NCBI RefSeq assembly: GCF_001949145.1
Contig: NW_019091528.1
Location: forward strand, 167,512-205,668
Origin: Acanthaster planci
Lineage: Eukaryota; Echinodermata; Asteroidea; Valvatida; Acanthasteridae
Length of the DNA stretch: 38,157 nucleotides
Direction: 5' to 3'
Within the stretch, counting starts at the first letter, position 1. Every line of letters starts with the position of its first letter. The notes below the pieces were generated by a model, which was not told the DNA's origin, did not search any database, and worked only from the letters and a program-made list of their open reading frames with translations. The position numbers were made by a program, and so were the translations under genes. Shown here piece by piece: positions 10,175 to 23,784 of this stretch.

Positions 10175-12578
10175 GTACATGTAAAGGGAGAATTGGAAAC
10201 AGCCCGGGGGGGGGTCAAGTTGTCAGTTCTCTGCAAGACGTACTTGAAATGAACAATGCCGTGAATGTTCTCACCAAGACCTCTGCACTCAGGAAGCAGG
10301 AATCCCATCACATGTTAATGTGTCGTGGTTGTACAATGCTGTAGACAAGGGCTGCACGTACGGTATCTTGACAATTCCACAGGTACATGTATATGTATAC
10401 TTACACTTGTTTTATTTCAATTTGACATTCATAGTACCTAAGGCAGTTTAACAATTCATATTGGCCGAGAACCTGTCACATGGCTGGTCTTAAGCATTAG
10501 ATAAAGCACTGGCTGGCTGTGCACCACCTTACCTATATGCATCACATGTGCGCTAATATCCTTATAAGGAGACTGTTTACAACTGCTCGCGAGAGGAATA
10601 CGATAACCATAACATGGCTAGAGGGGTTTTTTAAAAAATGGAGTAACATTGCCAAAGAAAATCCTTTGGAAATTGTTAAATTTGTTGTGACTTTCATTGT
10701 ACATGTACAGTACCGGTACTTATTATTGCTACATGTGTATATATATGTACCAGTATGATTCATATCCCGTGTGAAGATGGAGCACAATATCCCCTCCCCC
10801 CCAAAACAAAAACAAAAAACTGGTGACCTGCATGTACATTAATGTTATTTTATTTTTCTAGGGATAGTTGGACTCGATCTGAGTCATTCCCCACCCCTGA
10901 CAAAATCCTAGATTTTCCTCCTGGAGCACAGAAGTTAAATATTCATCTTGTACATTACAGCAGACAGGATATTGTCAACCCCGTAAATTGGTAATGAGGA
11001 TTTAAAAGTTGTTTTCAATCAAAGAAAGCAGGGCCTGTGTCTGTAAGTACCGTATGTCAGAGTCTCATAAATGTTTAAACTTGATGATTTAATGGATCTG
11101 TGATACCCTATTATGGTTGCAATGTACAAGTCATCTGGGAGTCAGTCACTGGCTCTGCAATTTTGTGGACCGTTCCAGGCTGCACTCACTGTAAATACAA
11201 TGATGATCGGCTTCGATTACTGCACACCAGATTACACCCAAATATTGGATTTTACACTCTGGCGACTACGGTAGCTACGCATAATGCTGCAGCTCGCTAG
11301 CCAATTGCCTCGTTTGACCGCCCACGCTTGGACATACCGTACGCAAAAAAAAAAAAGACATATGAAATTGAGGACCCTCAAGCATAGGGGATGCTCCTGT
11401 TACAAATGGATAAAATTCACCCACAGTCGCTGGTCTTGCACATGTACAGTGTATTGATCTGAGCATTTGCATACTACATGTAAATTCAAGGGATCCGTGA
11501 TGTATATTTTGAGGAATTTTCTTTTGGTTTTGCAACTTTCCCCCCTTAAATATGAGAGAAAAGCGTGAGACCTCTTTTTTTTAGCTACTCTCCATGAGAG
11601 TGCACTTTTGGTCAGAAATATGCAAATTTCCACTAGAAAAAGAAACTGAAATGCTCAACATAATTTGAAAACTCATACAAAAGAGCATAAACTAGAAAGT
11701 TCCTCACTAAAAAAGAAATTAAATTGTATGATCCCTTTAAGGCATTACGAGAGGTTACCCGGTACATATAAGTCAGCCTAAACTAAACTTTTGCACTTAT
11801 ATGTTTCAGAATTTGCACCACAGCTTGTAAACAGAGAGAATGGATGAAAATCTACTAGCACACTACAAGAGTGCGGACATTTTATGATTAAATTCGCTCC
11901 CCATTTCAATCAGTTAGCTATCCAGCTACAAGTACATACATACATTCATGTTGGGCAGCCTTCAAGAAGAACATTTGTCCGGCCAGAAATTCTAAAGCTG
12001 CTTTCAAGTACAATGTACAGTGTACTGTACATGTACTTACCGGTGCATAGTGCCCAGTGCATGTGCTGTTTGCTTTCCCAGTTTTTCCTAGTTAGATCAC
12101 AAGTGAAAAAGTATGCTAACTTGCGATTCAGTCACAGTGAGATTTCAACAAGCTTTATCCATCAATTTTCATTTGATTTCATTTCCAGTTTTTATATGAA
12201 CTTTCTCGACAAGTGCTACACTGTAAATCTACATGTATATGGATACCTCATGTACCCTGCTACGTACATGTAGACACATACACAGTCTCTGTACTTGTGG
12301 CAGATTATGTAATGGTACCGCACACGATTCTGTGTGTTACCCGCATTTGGCCCAGGCCACAGTGAGTGACCTCACTGTAGTCCGGAATATTGTACGTCCC
12401 AGAAATTTCTTGTATTGCTGATGATATTTCCAGTTGTCTTGTGTACGTTCTAGAGGTTTCTTATAAGATTAAGCAATGCTAAAAAAGTCTATGTTCAGTA
12501 ACTTATGTAAAGAAAACGTTTGTGGAAGAGTTTACGTTGTAGGCTATAAAAGATGGGCTCTGGCAGGCAAAGACAGAG

Positions 12579-12592
12579 AGACACACACACAC
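12579..12592. repeat. Short AC microsatellite
   Basis: Six AC dinucleotide units follow an AGAGAG stretch. This is an ordinary simple repeat. Confidence 0.85.
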
Positions 12593-13772
12593 AGCTAGAG
12601 AGATTTTGGAAGGCAATTCTACCGTTTGTAGGCTGTGAGAAGTCTTTGACTTGTTGACTTCTGCACCGTTCCAACCTGTGGTGGCGAGTCATCTGTGGAG
12701 CGACACTTGTAAGAAAAGTTCGTCCTGACCACGTGAAGTGCAGAGCTGAATCTCATTCCAGAAGAGAGAGTTTGTGAACTGAATCCAGTTCCACTTAGTA
12801 GGATCATCAAGTTCCAGTTTTTACAACGGTCATCACACCCTTCGCCGTTTGGTCCCGGTCATTCTATTCTTATGGTCTTTGTCCCCATAACAGCTCATTT
12901 TTGTACTATCAAGGTCTGAACTGGTTTTCGCCATCTGTGGACAGGTGGAGGCAAGCATTCTTCACTGTAGTGCCAGCCAAGCTCTTGCCCGTAAGATCAT
13001 CTTATTTAAACAAGATCTTTCCTTGATTCTTTACCCTTATCATTGTAAACTAGTTCCAATCAGTATTTTCTTTGTTGTTCTTACTTTTTACATGGTGAGT
13101 GTAATATTCTCATTAAATCATACGGTACTTGTTTATTCGTTCCTGATATCAGTCAGATTTTCTTTGACTTCTTTGTTGCATTGGATAAAACTCAAGCTTA
13201 AGAATAATTACTATTCTTAAATAGTTGAGTTTTTCGGTTCGTAACAACCCGACCAAAAAGTAGTGGAAACTCAATTTCCAGAGACCTTCAAATAGTCCAC
13301 GAGTTCTGCAAGACCATTTAAGTGTAAATCTCAATAAATGATTTCCAGAGTCTGCACTTAATGCATGCGTATACATGGACAGGTTCGTGTACATGTATGT
13401 GTACAGTAGCTGTCACGTTGTTTAAGTCAAGTGTTGCCCTCCACTCCAAGAAATGTCAAGACAGCAAATTCCCAACCCCCCCATCTCCCCACCGCATCAC
13501 CAGATACCTACATCTGCACGTACTCTGCCTTTGCCTCGTCAGCTTCTGGAGTCTGTCAGTGCATTGCTCTGTGGTCAGTGCACTTCAAGTGGAGGATATT
13601 GGCATGTCTTACGCTACGGTAGTAACGGTACATGTACGTGTAAGTACATTGGGAACTTGAACATGAATTTCTTGCATCCATTTCTTGATCCCGTTTGGCC
13701 TGTTTGAACCGAACTTATGTTGTCATGACCCGTTGTATTATCAACCAGTATAAGAGCTGCAGTATGTATGTC

Positions 13773-13836
13773 GTTACTTTTTTTGGACATGGCTGTTACT
13801 TTTTTGGACATGGTTGTTACTTTTTTGGACATGCCT
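13773..13836. repeat. Three-copy 21-22 bp tandem repeat
   Basis: The unit is GTTACTTTTTTGGACATGGCT, with the T run varying by one base between copies. It is present three times (from 13773, 13795 and 13816). On the minus strand it reads as repeated MSKKVTA, but the frame has no other support as a gene. Confidence 0.85.
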
Positions 13837-16224
13837 GTAGAATGTTTAATCTTTCAATTTTTTAAATGAATTATGTTATCTGCTGTTTTTTTATTACGGG
13901 AAGGCTTTATTGGTTGCCTGTGCAAAACTTCTAACTATTAGGGCCCTGATTCAAAATGACATAAGGATTAATTAAAATTACAAATAATCAAAGAATAATT
14001 TAAAACAATAAAGTCGTTAACACAGCAAAAATTGAAATACACAGCAGTTTAAAAAATTGAAATATGAAATGTGTAAAACAAACATCAAGACTTAAAATTC
14101 TGTATAAATCACTTCTGAAAAACGTGCCCCTAAAAGTGTAGAGGCAAGATGGGAGAACAAGAACGAGATAATACACTGAATGAACAATACCAAAAAAGAA
14201 TATTAAGCTGATAAGAATACGAGGAAAAATAAATGTATTCATAATTGAAGGGACAGTACAAGGGGCAGTTGGATCATAAAATTGCTACGAAGATGGAGTG
14301 ACAACTCTAGAAAAGGCTTCTCAAAATGCCAACAAAGCTTCTCCAACTGCCAACAAGGGCCTACCCGAGAACCATTTTTTGGAAGAAGAGAGTCCTTTCT
14401 CATCCGCGGTGTGTTGTCTGTGATTAATCCAGTGAGGAAAGCAGGAAAGACGCTGGGATTACATACCAATATGTTGAGTTTTTTTTAAAAATAAACAGCC
14501 CAACAGGATCCCAAGGGAACAAATTACCATCCATAATTGGATTCGTTGACTTGATGCAGACTACATGTACATGTACGTGTACACACTCTCATATTGGAAC
14601 TTCCACAAAAACTACCTCGTTTTCATGTTAATGTCCCTATTTTCTGTACCAGAGAAAGAGCTAGTTGAAAAGAGCTACTTTACGTGCCCCAAATCTGTAC
14701 CTTTTTGCCCTGTGGATACGTATGCCAAGCCCGTGTCGTTTAATCCCTACTTAAAGGTGTCTTCAACGAGGCACTCGACTCCAGTTGACTTTACACATGT
14801 ACGTTCTGTCTGATTAGAACGGGTAGATGAGCTTTGAACAGTGACAGAAGTGACCTGTCGCAGCTTTTAAATACGTTGTGTTACAAATGCACTTAAATGC
14901 TATAAAGGCTGCAGAAAAATCAACCATTTTGCATTTACCATTTTTCCTATTCACCTTCTCTGCTAGGTCTGATCATATCTGTCTGATTTTCAAAATTACT
15001 GCCGCGTCAGTCGCACAGCAAAATTTGCAGTTTAAGGAGGAAACCAATATCTGCAAAATGTGCAAATGAAAATCGACCGTTGTCCACGTACAGCATCGTC
15101 CCACAGCCACATGTTCGTATGCGATGTAGTCTGCACAACAAACAGTCTTTCCAACCGCCAGTTAGGTTGCAAGCCAGTAATTGCATGGTCATGAGTGAGT
15201 AGTATTGAAGGATCTACTGAAATCGACCGTCCGGCAAATGGAAGGATTATATTACAATAACAGGTCCGTCATAAGAGGTCAAGGGAATTCAGGGAAAGAT
15301 CATATTTCCCCCCCCCTTGTGTACCATGTAGCAAAGTAATGTCAAAGGAGTAGCTTAGGAACAGATCACACAGTATTGTCTGCGTCTGATGGTTAGCCCC
15401 CAGATCATCGTCTGTCTGCTAACTATAGACACAGCTTTCTCAGCTGCGTGCTTTGAAGACTATGGATGCGGTCAGTGAGTGTGATTGACGCAAGTTGGCC
15501 AAAAATATTTTGAATGATTGCAACACCACAGATGACACCCTGCACGTTTGCCCAACTTCCCACAGTGGACCCTGTTCCTCTACAGGCATTAAATCATAAA
15601 ATCCTGTCCCAAATAAAAGTTTTATCACTTCCTTTAATCAATTTTTTACTTGTTTTCGGCCTGCTTTCCGTCACCTCTGTGATGTTACGGTAACAATCAC
15701 TGTAATTCACTGTGATGGTAGATCTTACAAGTGCTTGTACAATGTAAGTAATTAGGAATACAATTCAACTCTGATTTCATCATTCATCATGCAAAGCTTT
15801 CCTGAACGTTTAATTAGCATGGCAAGCATGAACCTACCTGTACAGTCACATTTGAGTGAAATACATGTAGATGTATGAATTGGTCTTCAAGTGAGGAAAA
15901 AAAAGTAAAATTTTAATCAAATGGTGAACAAAGACCCTAGCTAATGCGATATTGGCTCATGTAAAGTGTACATGTACATTGTGTACAACATGTAGCCGTG
16001 TGATCGTCAACTGGAATCGCCATTAGGAGTTATGGGACTACATGTACGTGTAAATTTTAGGTCTGAACCACTGGAGACCTCGCGGTAAAAAGTGAATTTG
16101 ATTGTGACAGACAGGCCACAGATTTTGTAATTCTTCCCATTTTGAAGGGAGAGTGGAAATTCTGCTTTGATACAGTACATGGCCTGATTGGATGCACGCA
16201 GCACTCCTTCAAGCCATTGTTATT

Positions 16225-16500
16225 AAACCTCTAAAGTGAGTGTTGTCAGTCATTTTCCTCATGGAGCACTCTGTTATGAAGAGGCCAGTCTTGCCAAATT
16301 TATCAACAGGTTCGGGTGGCACAGAGGCATGAGGAGATCGTAGCTGACTGGCGTCACTATTACAGCTGTTTCAAAGGCCAGAAATGTCAGATAAATAATC
16401 ATTAAGGCTGCCTCAAATTACTCTTGGCAGCCGAACGACCGGCAGTAGGTTATCGCTCTATTTTTATGTGGTAATCTATTGCACTCGGCTGACTGTATCT
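16225..16500. promoter_or_regulatory. Possible cis-regulatory block in PPCDC intron 1
   Basis: This block is less repetitive and less AT-rich than its flanks, and it has no TACATGTA words. It contains a cluster of homeodomain-like cores around GATAAATAATCATTAAGG (16390-16407) and no open frame. Called only by its look; conservation is untested. Confidence 0.2.
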
Positions 16501-17602
16501 TTATTTCATCATATGATTTTTTTTCTCTCTGTAAGCTTGGTTCGCACTTAGAGCGTAGGGTGGAAAAGTAACATTACGCCTGTGCTGAGATATTGTATTG
16601 TCAAGTGTAATATGATTTATCCATCGACCTGGGATATTGAATTTTGAAGTGAGCAAATCTGTATGCATGCTGATGGTGAGGTGAACAGGTAACCTGGGAA
16701 AGTTCACCCTTACAGTTCGTGTAAGCTCCCCTTAAACGGATGTCTGTTTTTGCAGTCATTAATGTGGGACATACATGTATTGGTGTCATGATGTAGTTCT
16801 CAAATTATGAAGTAGCAGGTACCTCTAATGTTAAATATGAAAATCTCTGTGCACATACTGGTACATGTAGTTATTGTGTTGGGTAACTTTAAAAAACGGT
16901 CCGGACAATTCTACTTTAAAAAAAATTGATATGGCTGGAAAGTGGACATTGCAAGAATTTTTCAATCGGTTTTCAGCATTCAAATTTCAGCACAAGTGGT
17001 GAGTTGGGATATGGCTAACTGTATGTTCTGGTTTAAGGACAGGGTTAGGAGAAAACGATTATTTAACATGTACGCACATTGTGTACATGTACATGTATGT
17101 GCTCATCTAGAATTCTGTTTTCACATGCAAAATACAAATGTATATTCTTTAATTATTTGTTGTTCTAGGCAGGCAGAGAGATGCTATTGTTTTATGGAAA
17201 AGGAGTTTTTTGCAGTACATTGCAATTCATCAGTTTATTTATTGAATTCATTTTTTCATCAAAGTCATTTTATCCTACAATTACATGTAGGATACATGTA
17301 CAGACCAAAGGAAGTATTTTGACGTATTTATATCGCAAAGTTTTATGACCAATGCTTCGTGTACTTATATTTTTCACATACCTTCTTGCACTCTCTGTCC
17401 CTTTCATCTAAAATGCAGTGCATGTGCACAATGTGCACAAAGATATCATATTAAAAACAGGTCTTTTATTGAGCATACTAAAACATGTACAGTCGGCTAT
17501 CGATATAAGAACACTGCTAAAGCAAACAGTATCAGGAAATACAAATTGTAAAGATCCCAACTTCTTGAATTCATGTGTATTTTTTTTTTCACTCCTTTTA
17601 CA

Positions 17603-17882
17603 ACAAAGTCCCACGTTACAGTGATCAGGCCAGTTACTCTGGGCCAATTTCCTAGAGCTGCTTAAGCACAAAATTTGCTTAAGTGTGAAAAAAACTTCCT
17701 TGACAAATCGGATTACCAGCCAAAACTCCATGTGATGTAAACTGTTTTGGAATGGTATGGAATGGTCTTTTGGTTAGCATGACAATCACATAGATTTTTT
17801 TTCGCTTAAGCAAATTTTGTGCTTAATTAAGCAGCTCTTTGAAATTGGCCCAGAGTAATTGGCCTGATCACAGTAACTTTGT
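17603..17882. mobile_element. MITE-like element with about 90-bp terminal inverted repeats
   Basis: Left arm 17603-17694 and right arm 17793-17882 are inverted copies. Both contain GTGATCAGGCC, ACTCTGGGCCAATTTC, AGAGCTGCTTAA and GCACAAAATTTGCTTAAG, and both start ACAAAG at the outer end. The arms differ by a few substitutions, a 7-base insertion on the left and a 4-base duplication on the right. The 98-bp centre is unrelated between the sides and has no coding capacity. The size and structure fit a non-autonomous DNA transposon. No clear target-site duplication is seen, so the family and the exact ends are uncertain. Confidence 0.8.
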
Positions 17883-18964
17883 AATAATGAGAGTTGTCTG
17901 TAAATTTATCCATGTACATGAACGGTACATAATGTACAGTATCTTGCTTACATGTAGTTGTGTAAAAGGAAAAACAGCACTTCTGTGTTGTGGACATTTC
18001 AGTGTTGGAGAACTTGAATAACAAATTTTCAAGAATGTTTTTCTTCCCTGTTTGTAACATACATGTAAGAGACAATTTGCAGAACACTCATTGTAATGGG
18101 TTGGAGTTTTCTTTCGTTGAAGTTTTTAGTACACCTTATCTGTGTTACAGGTTTTATGTGGCCGGTACCCGGTACACTGTGATCTTGTGTGTGGGATATT
18201 TGTTTAACGCAGATGGCAGAGCAGCGATTCCTAGGAGCCGAGAAGTTGAGGATCAATGAAAGCATCTCTGGGTAAATATTGCAGATATTACTGTCTGGAT
18301 GCTGGCAGCTGGCAAAACACGGTTGGTGACAGTATGGTGCGACGTGGATGCAATCGTTCATTCGCGAAACAAATTGATGAATTTTCATAAACTTCTTGTG
18401 TAAATGCAGGATCCATACGCATACACGTACATGTACTTGTAGCTTTCAGCAGTTTGTATTCGTATTGGGAAAAAAAATTTCCGACACAAGCTGCCAATTC
18501 TATGCTAAACTGATCAGTGATGGGTTCTGTTTGTTATGCAGTTGAAGATAACCGTGTTTACTTCAATGTGCACTTCTACAAAAAATCCATATTATGGATA
18601 TGACGGGTTTTTGAAACCGTTAACATGGTTAACTTCCATGCATACTGGATGACCTCAAACAATGTAATCTTCGCATACTCCTTCTTTGGAATAGTGAATT
18701 TTTTTCTCGCATTGGAAATTGCTGCAAAACTCAGCAAAAGCCAACACACAGACGGACGAGTCTACCCACCCGTGAGGGAAGACTTTGTAATAACCTGAGT
18801 GTAACTGCACGGCAGCTGTACAGTGTTGATTGCTTTCAGTTTTATAGCCAGCAGTATACGAACTAACTGAACAGTTGCAAGACATCCTTGTCAGGATTTT
18901 CAATTTTGTTCTTAAATTTTAACCTGCATGGCTGAAGCCTTTATTGCCTTGCCTACGTCTTCAG

Positions 18965-19110
18965 CCCATTCTCTCAGTCTTGGCCGAGTTCAGCTGAGTT
19001 CTGTTGTAGTCTCTAATTTGGACTGGGCTTCGACTTGAGTCACGCTCTCTTGACTTGTGAGTTGAATTGGAAAGAAATGACTTTTCATTAGACTTGACTT
19101 GGGAGGACAA
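18965..19110. repeat. Degenerate CTTGACTTG-type simple repeat
   Basis: Variants of GACTTGAGT, TTGACTTGTGAG and GACTTGACTTGGG recur across this stretch, and the same words return at about 19421-19443. This is a decayed low-complexity repeat with no coding content. Confidence 0.45.
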
Positions 19111-22100
19111 CTTTACAAATCCTCTAGACCGATCTCGTCAAAATAACACAAGGAAGGAATGAAATGTATCCGTGACTTGCAAGTACAAAACCAAACTGCT
19201 TTGTTTTCATTCTACTCGTGTTTTATTATTAGAAACATCGGCACATGAATTTATGATGGGAAGAAAATTCAGCCGACAGATGAGACCCGTTTTACAAATC
19301 ATACATGTATATGGGTCGCATCACCAATTAAGCATGTCAGAAAAAGTTTGCTTACCCAGAAAGTACCCTGTCAACTGTGATGTCCTATAAACTCAGAAGA
19401 ATGAAAAGGAACTTGAGAACGTGTGACTTGAAACTTGACTTGGGGACAAATGTACTTTACATGTACAATGAAGTCCCTGTCAAATTTTGTTTTACGTTTG
19501 CTCTCATACATGTAGCTGATCAGGGCAAACTGTATTTATGCCGTCATCTGTACTCGAATGCCGTTGCTTGTATTCAGCCGCACTCCTTGGGGAACCGATA
19601 TGGTTTCAGTAATGTTCATTGCTAATTATGAGCCCTACTGAGTGGGAATAGTTAGGTATCGACGCCCCAACTGAGTGCTGCATAAGCTGGGTGTGGGATT
19701 TATGTTATCTTTTGAGTTGGATCTAGTGGCTAATTACCAGTTTATTCATACATTACTAGTATGAATGCATGTACCGGTATGCATGCTGTATGGGAACCAG
19801 GGATCATTGCCAGGGTCACATGTGTTGTTAATTCAGCAACATAAACATTGCTGAATGCTAATGGTGCATGTACATAAAATGCAGGTAAACATGGTAGAAA
19901 ATCTCGCAAGCTGGCACTTCCCGCATTTTTTCTTCTCCCACCGGCATGCCTGAAACAGAAGAACACACTTTACGCAGTGCATGTATGAGTGCATGTACAT
20001 CATCCATCCATCATTTTCCTTCTTGATGGAGAGTGGACAAGAGCGTCTGCATTTGCAGAAAATCTACATGTATACCGCATGAATTGCGTACATGTAGTTA
20101 CACTGGTATTAATTTGGACTTTTTTGCCTCTTTTGGTTGCGTTCTCACACTACGTGTACATGTACCGGTATCACTGCACTTTAATTGACAAGGACAGGTC
20201 TACCAATACATTATACATGTACACTGGGAAAAATAGTGTGTAACACAAGCCATGCATGTACTCTAAATATGACCGGATCCCTAAAAGTCAGTCTTGATGC
20301 TGAGATTTTCATCACGCAGGCTTAAATCTTTGTTGCGCATAAACACACCGATTAAAGTCCTAATTTAAATATTCCAAATAGTGGGAGATTTAAATGATAC
20401 AATACCAGGGGTTTGATCGCGCAAGGCTTGGTAGGAGGCCAACATGGCGCGGTAAGATGGTACCCATGGGAACAAGGTTGTTATTATACGGTACTTGTAG
20501 TTTAAATTTTTTTGGTGAACTTCAGTCAATATCCATTGGTGTGCCTCTAGTTATATAAGTACAACTGCATACATGTACTTGTAACATAAACCGAGTTTTG
20601 ACTTATCTATGGTACAAAGACGGTCAATCATCCACAACTTGGGGATGAGGTAATCGACATCCCCTCACCAAAGAACAGTGTATATGCACATGTATGTGTA
20701 TACCATGTGGATAGCAGTGGTTTTGCAATAGAGAACAAAACATCAATTTTACTTGGCACGATAAAGCCCACATGTATGATTTGGGTGACTTTGTGACTCA
20801 TTGTGGTTGGGTTGATACAGTGTGTGAGCACATGCATCATTGATTGCCCGGTGCCCACTGTGCTGTCATTCAACTCAGTGCACATGTAACAATTTAAGGG
20901 AACGGTGATAATGACATTTGCCTATGTTCCCAGTCATGCATTATGACGCAAGCGGGCCACAGTGCAGACAGCAACTGTTTTGCCAACATTTGTTCGTCTA
21001 ACCCCCTCCCCCCACCAGCCTCATACCGGTATATTCATCTGTTTATCTCACTTGGCCACATACAATAAATTCTCGGTATTCAGAATGATTCAGACTATGG
21101 AGTGAAGACATCAGCAAGCCTGCAAGCAAATGATCGCAAAGTTGTCAGGCATTGCAAATGAGGCAGGAACATCTTAAAGGGTTTCTAAGGAGTCGTTTTT
21201 AGGCGGCCATTATGAAATCTCCCTCCCCTGGGAAAAAGGAATATATACATGCAATGCAGAATTGTATGCGTTGTTCAAAGAGCCATTTGGAATGGAGTTC
21301 TTTGAAGTCATTGGATGGACCCTTCTTATAATCAAAGATTTTTTTCTTATCTTGCTTCATTTGATGTCAGCTACTGCAAATTTGGGAAAATGCTGGTATG
21401 AACATGCAGGTTGAGGCCGTCAAAACATACAATAATCTAACTTACAGATCCATATATCCATATACATGTACATTTATGTGTAATATGTACCTGCATATTT
21501 TTTATGTTATCGTAAAATTCAGTCAGTTGGTTCAAGCAGACAAACTACCTGCCTGACGTCAATTTGTGCGTCCCTAGGACAGGCAGCTGGATGAGACACT
21601 GAAGGATATCTCCAGATTGCATCTTATGCTCATGATTTTTTTGTAGAGTTGGCAAGTCGTCCATTTTATGGAAATCCTCTTCAGCATTTGAAAGGTGGAA
21701 AAAAATCATTGAGCGACGGCGGGTAAAGCCAGTCGTGATCAGTGACTGGACAGATGTTAATTATTTAAAACTTCCTGTTCAGTGCAGCCCAGTACTTAAG
21801 ACTTGATGGTTAGCACAAAACGGCACAAACGAGGGGACTGCCCAATCTTCACATTACACCATGCAGTCCTCTTTTTCTTTCTGCAGTCCTGTATCACAAA
21901 ACATTTATTCAGTTGAACGCATGAGTATGCCCTCTGTTCAGACTCATACTCTCGTCAGAAAGTACGGTAGGTAACTAAATTTTCTTACCCGAACTCCGGC
22001 CTCACTCAGAACCACCTTTCCTGCCCCCAACAAACAAACGGATTACAGCGAAGAACGAAGCTGGCAGCCCCCAAAAGCAATTTCATTTTGTCCCCCAGCC

Positions 22101-23748
22101 TGTTCTGTAAATACATGTAGATGGACTTGCTAAAGAGCGGTTGGCAGATCCACTGTCCCGCCTGCGCTCCGTGCCCAGTGAATTCCAAGATTTATCTAGT
22201 CAGACGGTCCTATTTCATCAATGCCTGGACAAAGTGTCAAAGCAGCTGCACCCAAAAGCATTTCTGTTCCTCCTCATCACTCAGTCATCATCAAATGATA
22301 CGGTATTTATAATGTGCACACACACTCACGCACACCTACCACATTCAATATTCTAATCGCTAATATGCCACATGGACCAAGTGCCTCTTCAACTGGAGCG
22401 TGTGGTTCAAATTAGCAAGCCGTTGCTAAAGTGCATGCCGGTCGATTTCATAAACATTTCAGTTGAGACAAAAAGAAAATTGAGAGAATGATCAAATATG
22501 TATTTAGTTCAAACTCGGAATTGAGCCCCGATCGCCTGTACAGTAATTTCTTCCCAAGAAAAAAATCAAACACTTCCAGTTGTGAAGTTATAGATTTTTG
22601 ATGAAGTGTTGCCATGATGTTTTAATGAATAACCAGCGTGGGGAAAAAGTCAGATGAGATGTAATTCTGTTCAGCATTATGTTCATTCTGCTCATTTGCT
22701 TTTATGTACTGTATAGTGTATTTATGGATTCATTTTTACACAGTTACCGGTTTGTAGATTGTTTCTAATGGAGGAACCACAGATGCTTTGCTTAAGGCAT
22801 CTCTTGTCACAATAATGCTTGTGGTTTGGAAAAACTTCGGACTGTTCATTTGCATTAAAGTAATAGCATTTTGGTATGAATCCTGGTACCGGTATACAAG
22901 TTGGAAGTGCCTGTACATGTACAATGTATGTACAGCACGTTAGGCCTGTTTAGGCAAATTGGCACTTTTTTATTATTTACTTAAAAGCCGACACCACATG
23001 TGTGTAGTTCATGGCATGGAGTCAACTCAGCCTTCCTCTTTTACATCAGTAATGAGGGGATTCACGTATTTGTACACTGTACATGTAACTGCCCTAAGCA
23101 ACAGGGTCTCAACCGTATGTGCAGATGTATGTTTTGTTTTAGCTTGTGTACACATAAACACGTACATGTATGAATGTCAGCACCATATGCATGTATTTCC
23201 TGAAGTTTGTGCGAGACAGGTTCTCTATTTAATGCGTTGTTTTTCCCTTTAACAAACAAAAACTCTCCCAATCCACAAAGTGGATAAAGCATAAGAACGA
23301 TTAAAATCAATCGTCAATATTCTTTGACCAGAATCGCAGAAACAAATAAAAAGCAGATTCCACTACTTTTCCAACCAACAATCTTGTAGTTATTACATAG
23401 CAGCCCATTGACATACCATGACAGCTACATGTACATGTATGCGATTAACGTGATTGTGATTTTGAATTGTACCGTAGCTTAATCTGATTTTTGTGGAGCA
23501 TTTGCCTGGCATTACCAATATGTAACTACTGTTTTGAACCAAAAAACCCCCAAAGTTGCAAATTTGGTATTAACTCCTGCTTCCCTCAGATTTCTGAAGA
23601 GATTTCCACACCTGTTTATTTGTGGTGTAATTTCACGCCATAGCACTTCTCCAGCTTCATCCTGACCCGGGCCCAAGCAAAAAAATCTTAGCTAACTGTC
23701 ACAAAAATCTTGCAGTTAATAGGTTAGCAGAGAAATATAGGTTTTGGT

Positions 23749-23784
23749 ATATATACATGTACATGGACATGTACATGTATATAT
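23749..23784. repeat. Perfect hairpin with 16-bp arms made of TACATGTA words
   Basis: Left arm ATATATACATGTACAT (23749-23764) and right arm ATGTACATGTATATAT (23769-23784) are perfect inverted copies around the 4-base loop GGAC. It is built from the palindromic word that is frequent throughout the window, and it could extrude as a cruciform or fold in RNA. Confidence 0.9.

Noticed and set aside
11884-12273. 129-codon plus-strand open frame
   Set aside because: It lies inside PPCDC intron 1, crosses TACATGTA words, and is biased to F, S, H and Y as expected from AT-rich non-coding DNA.
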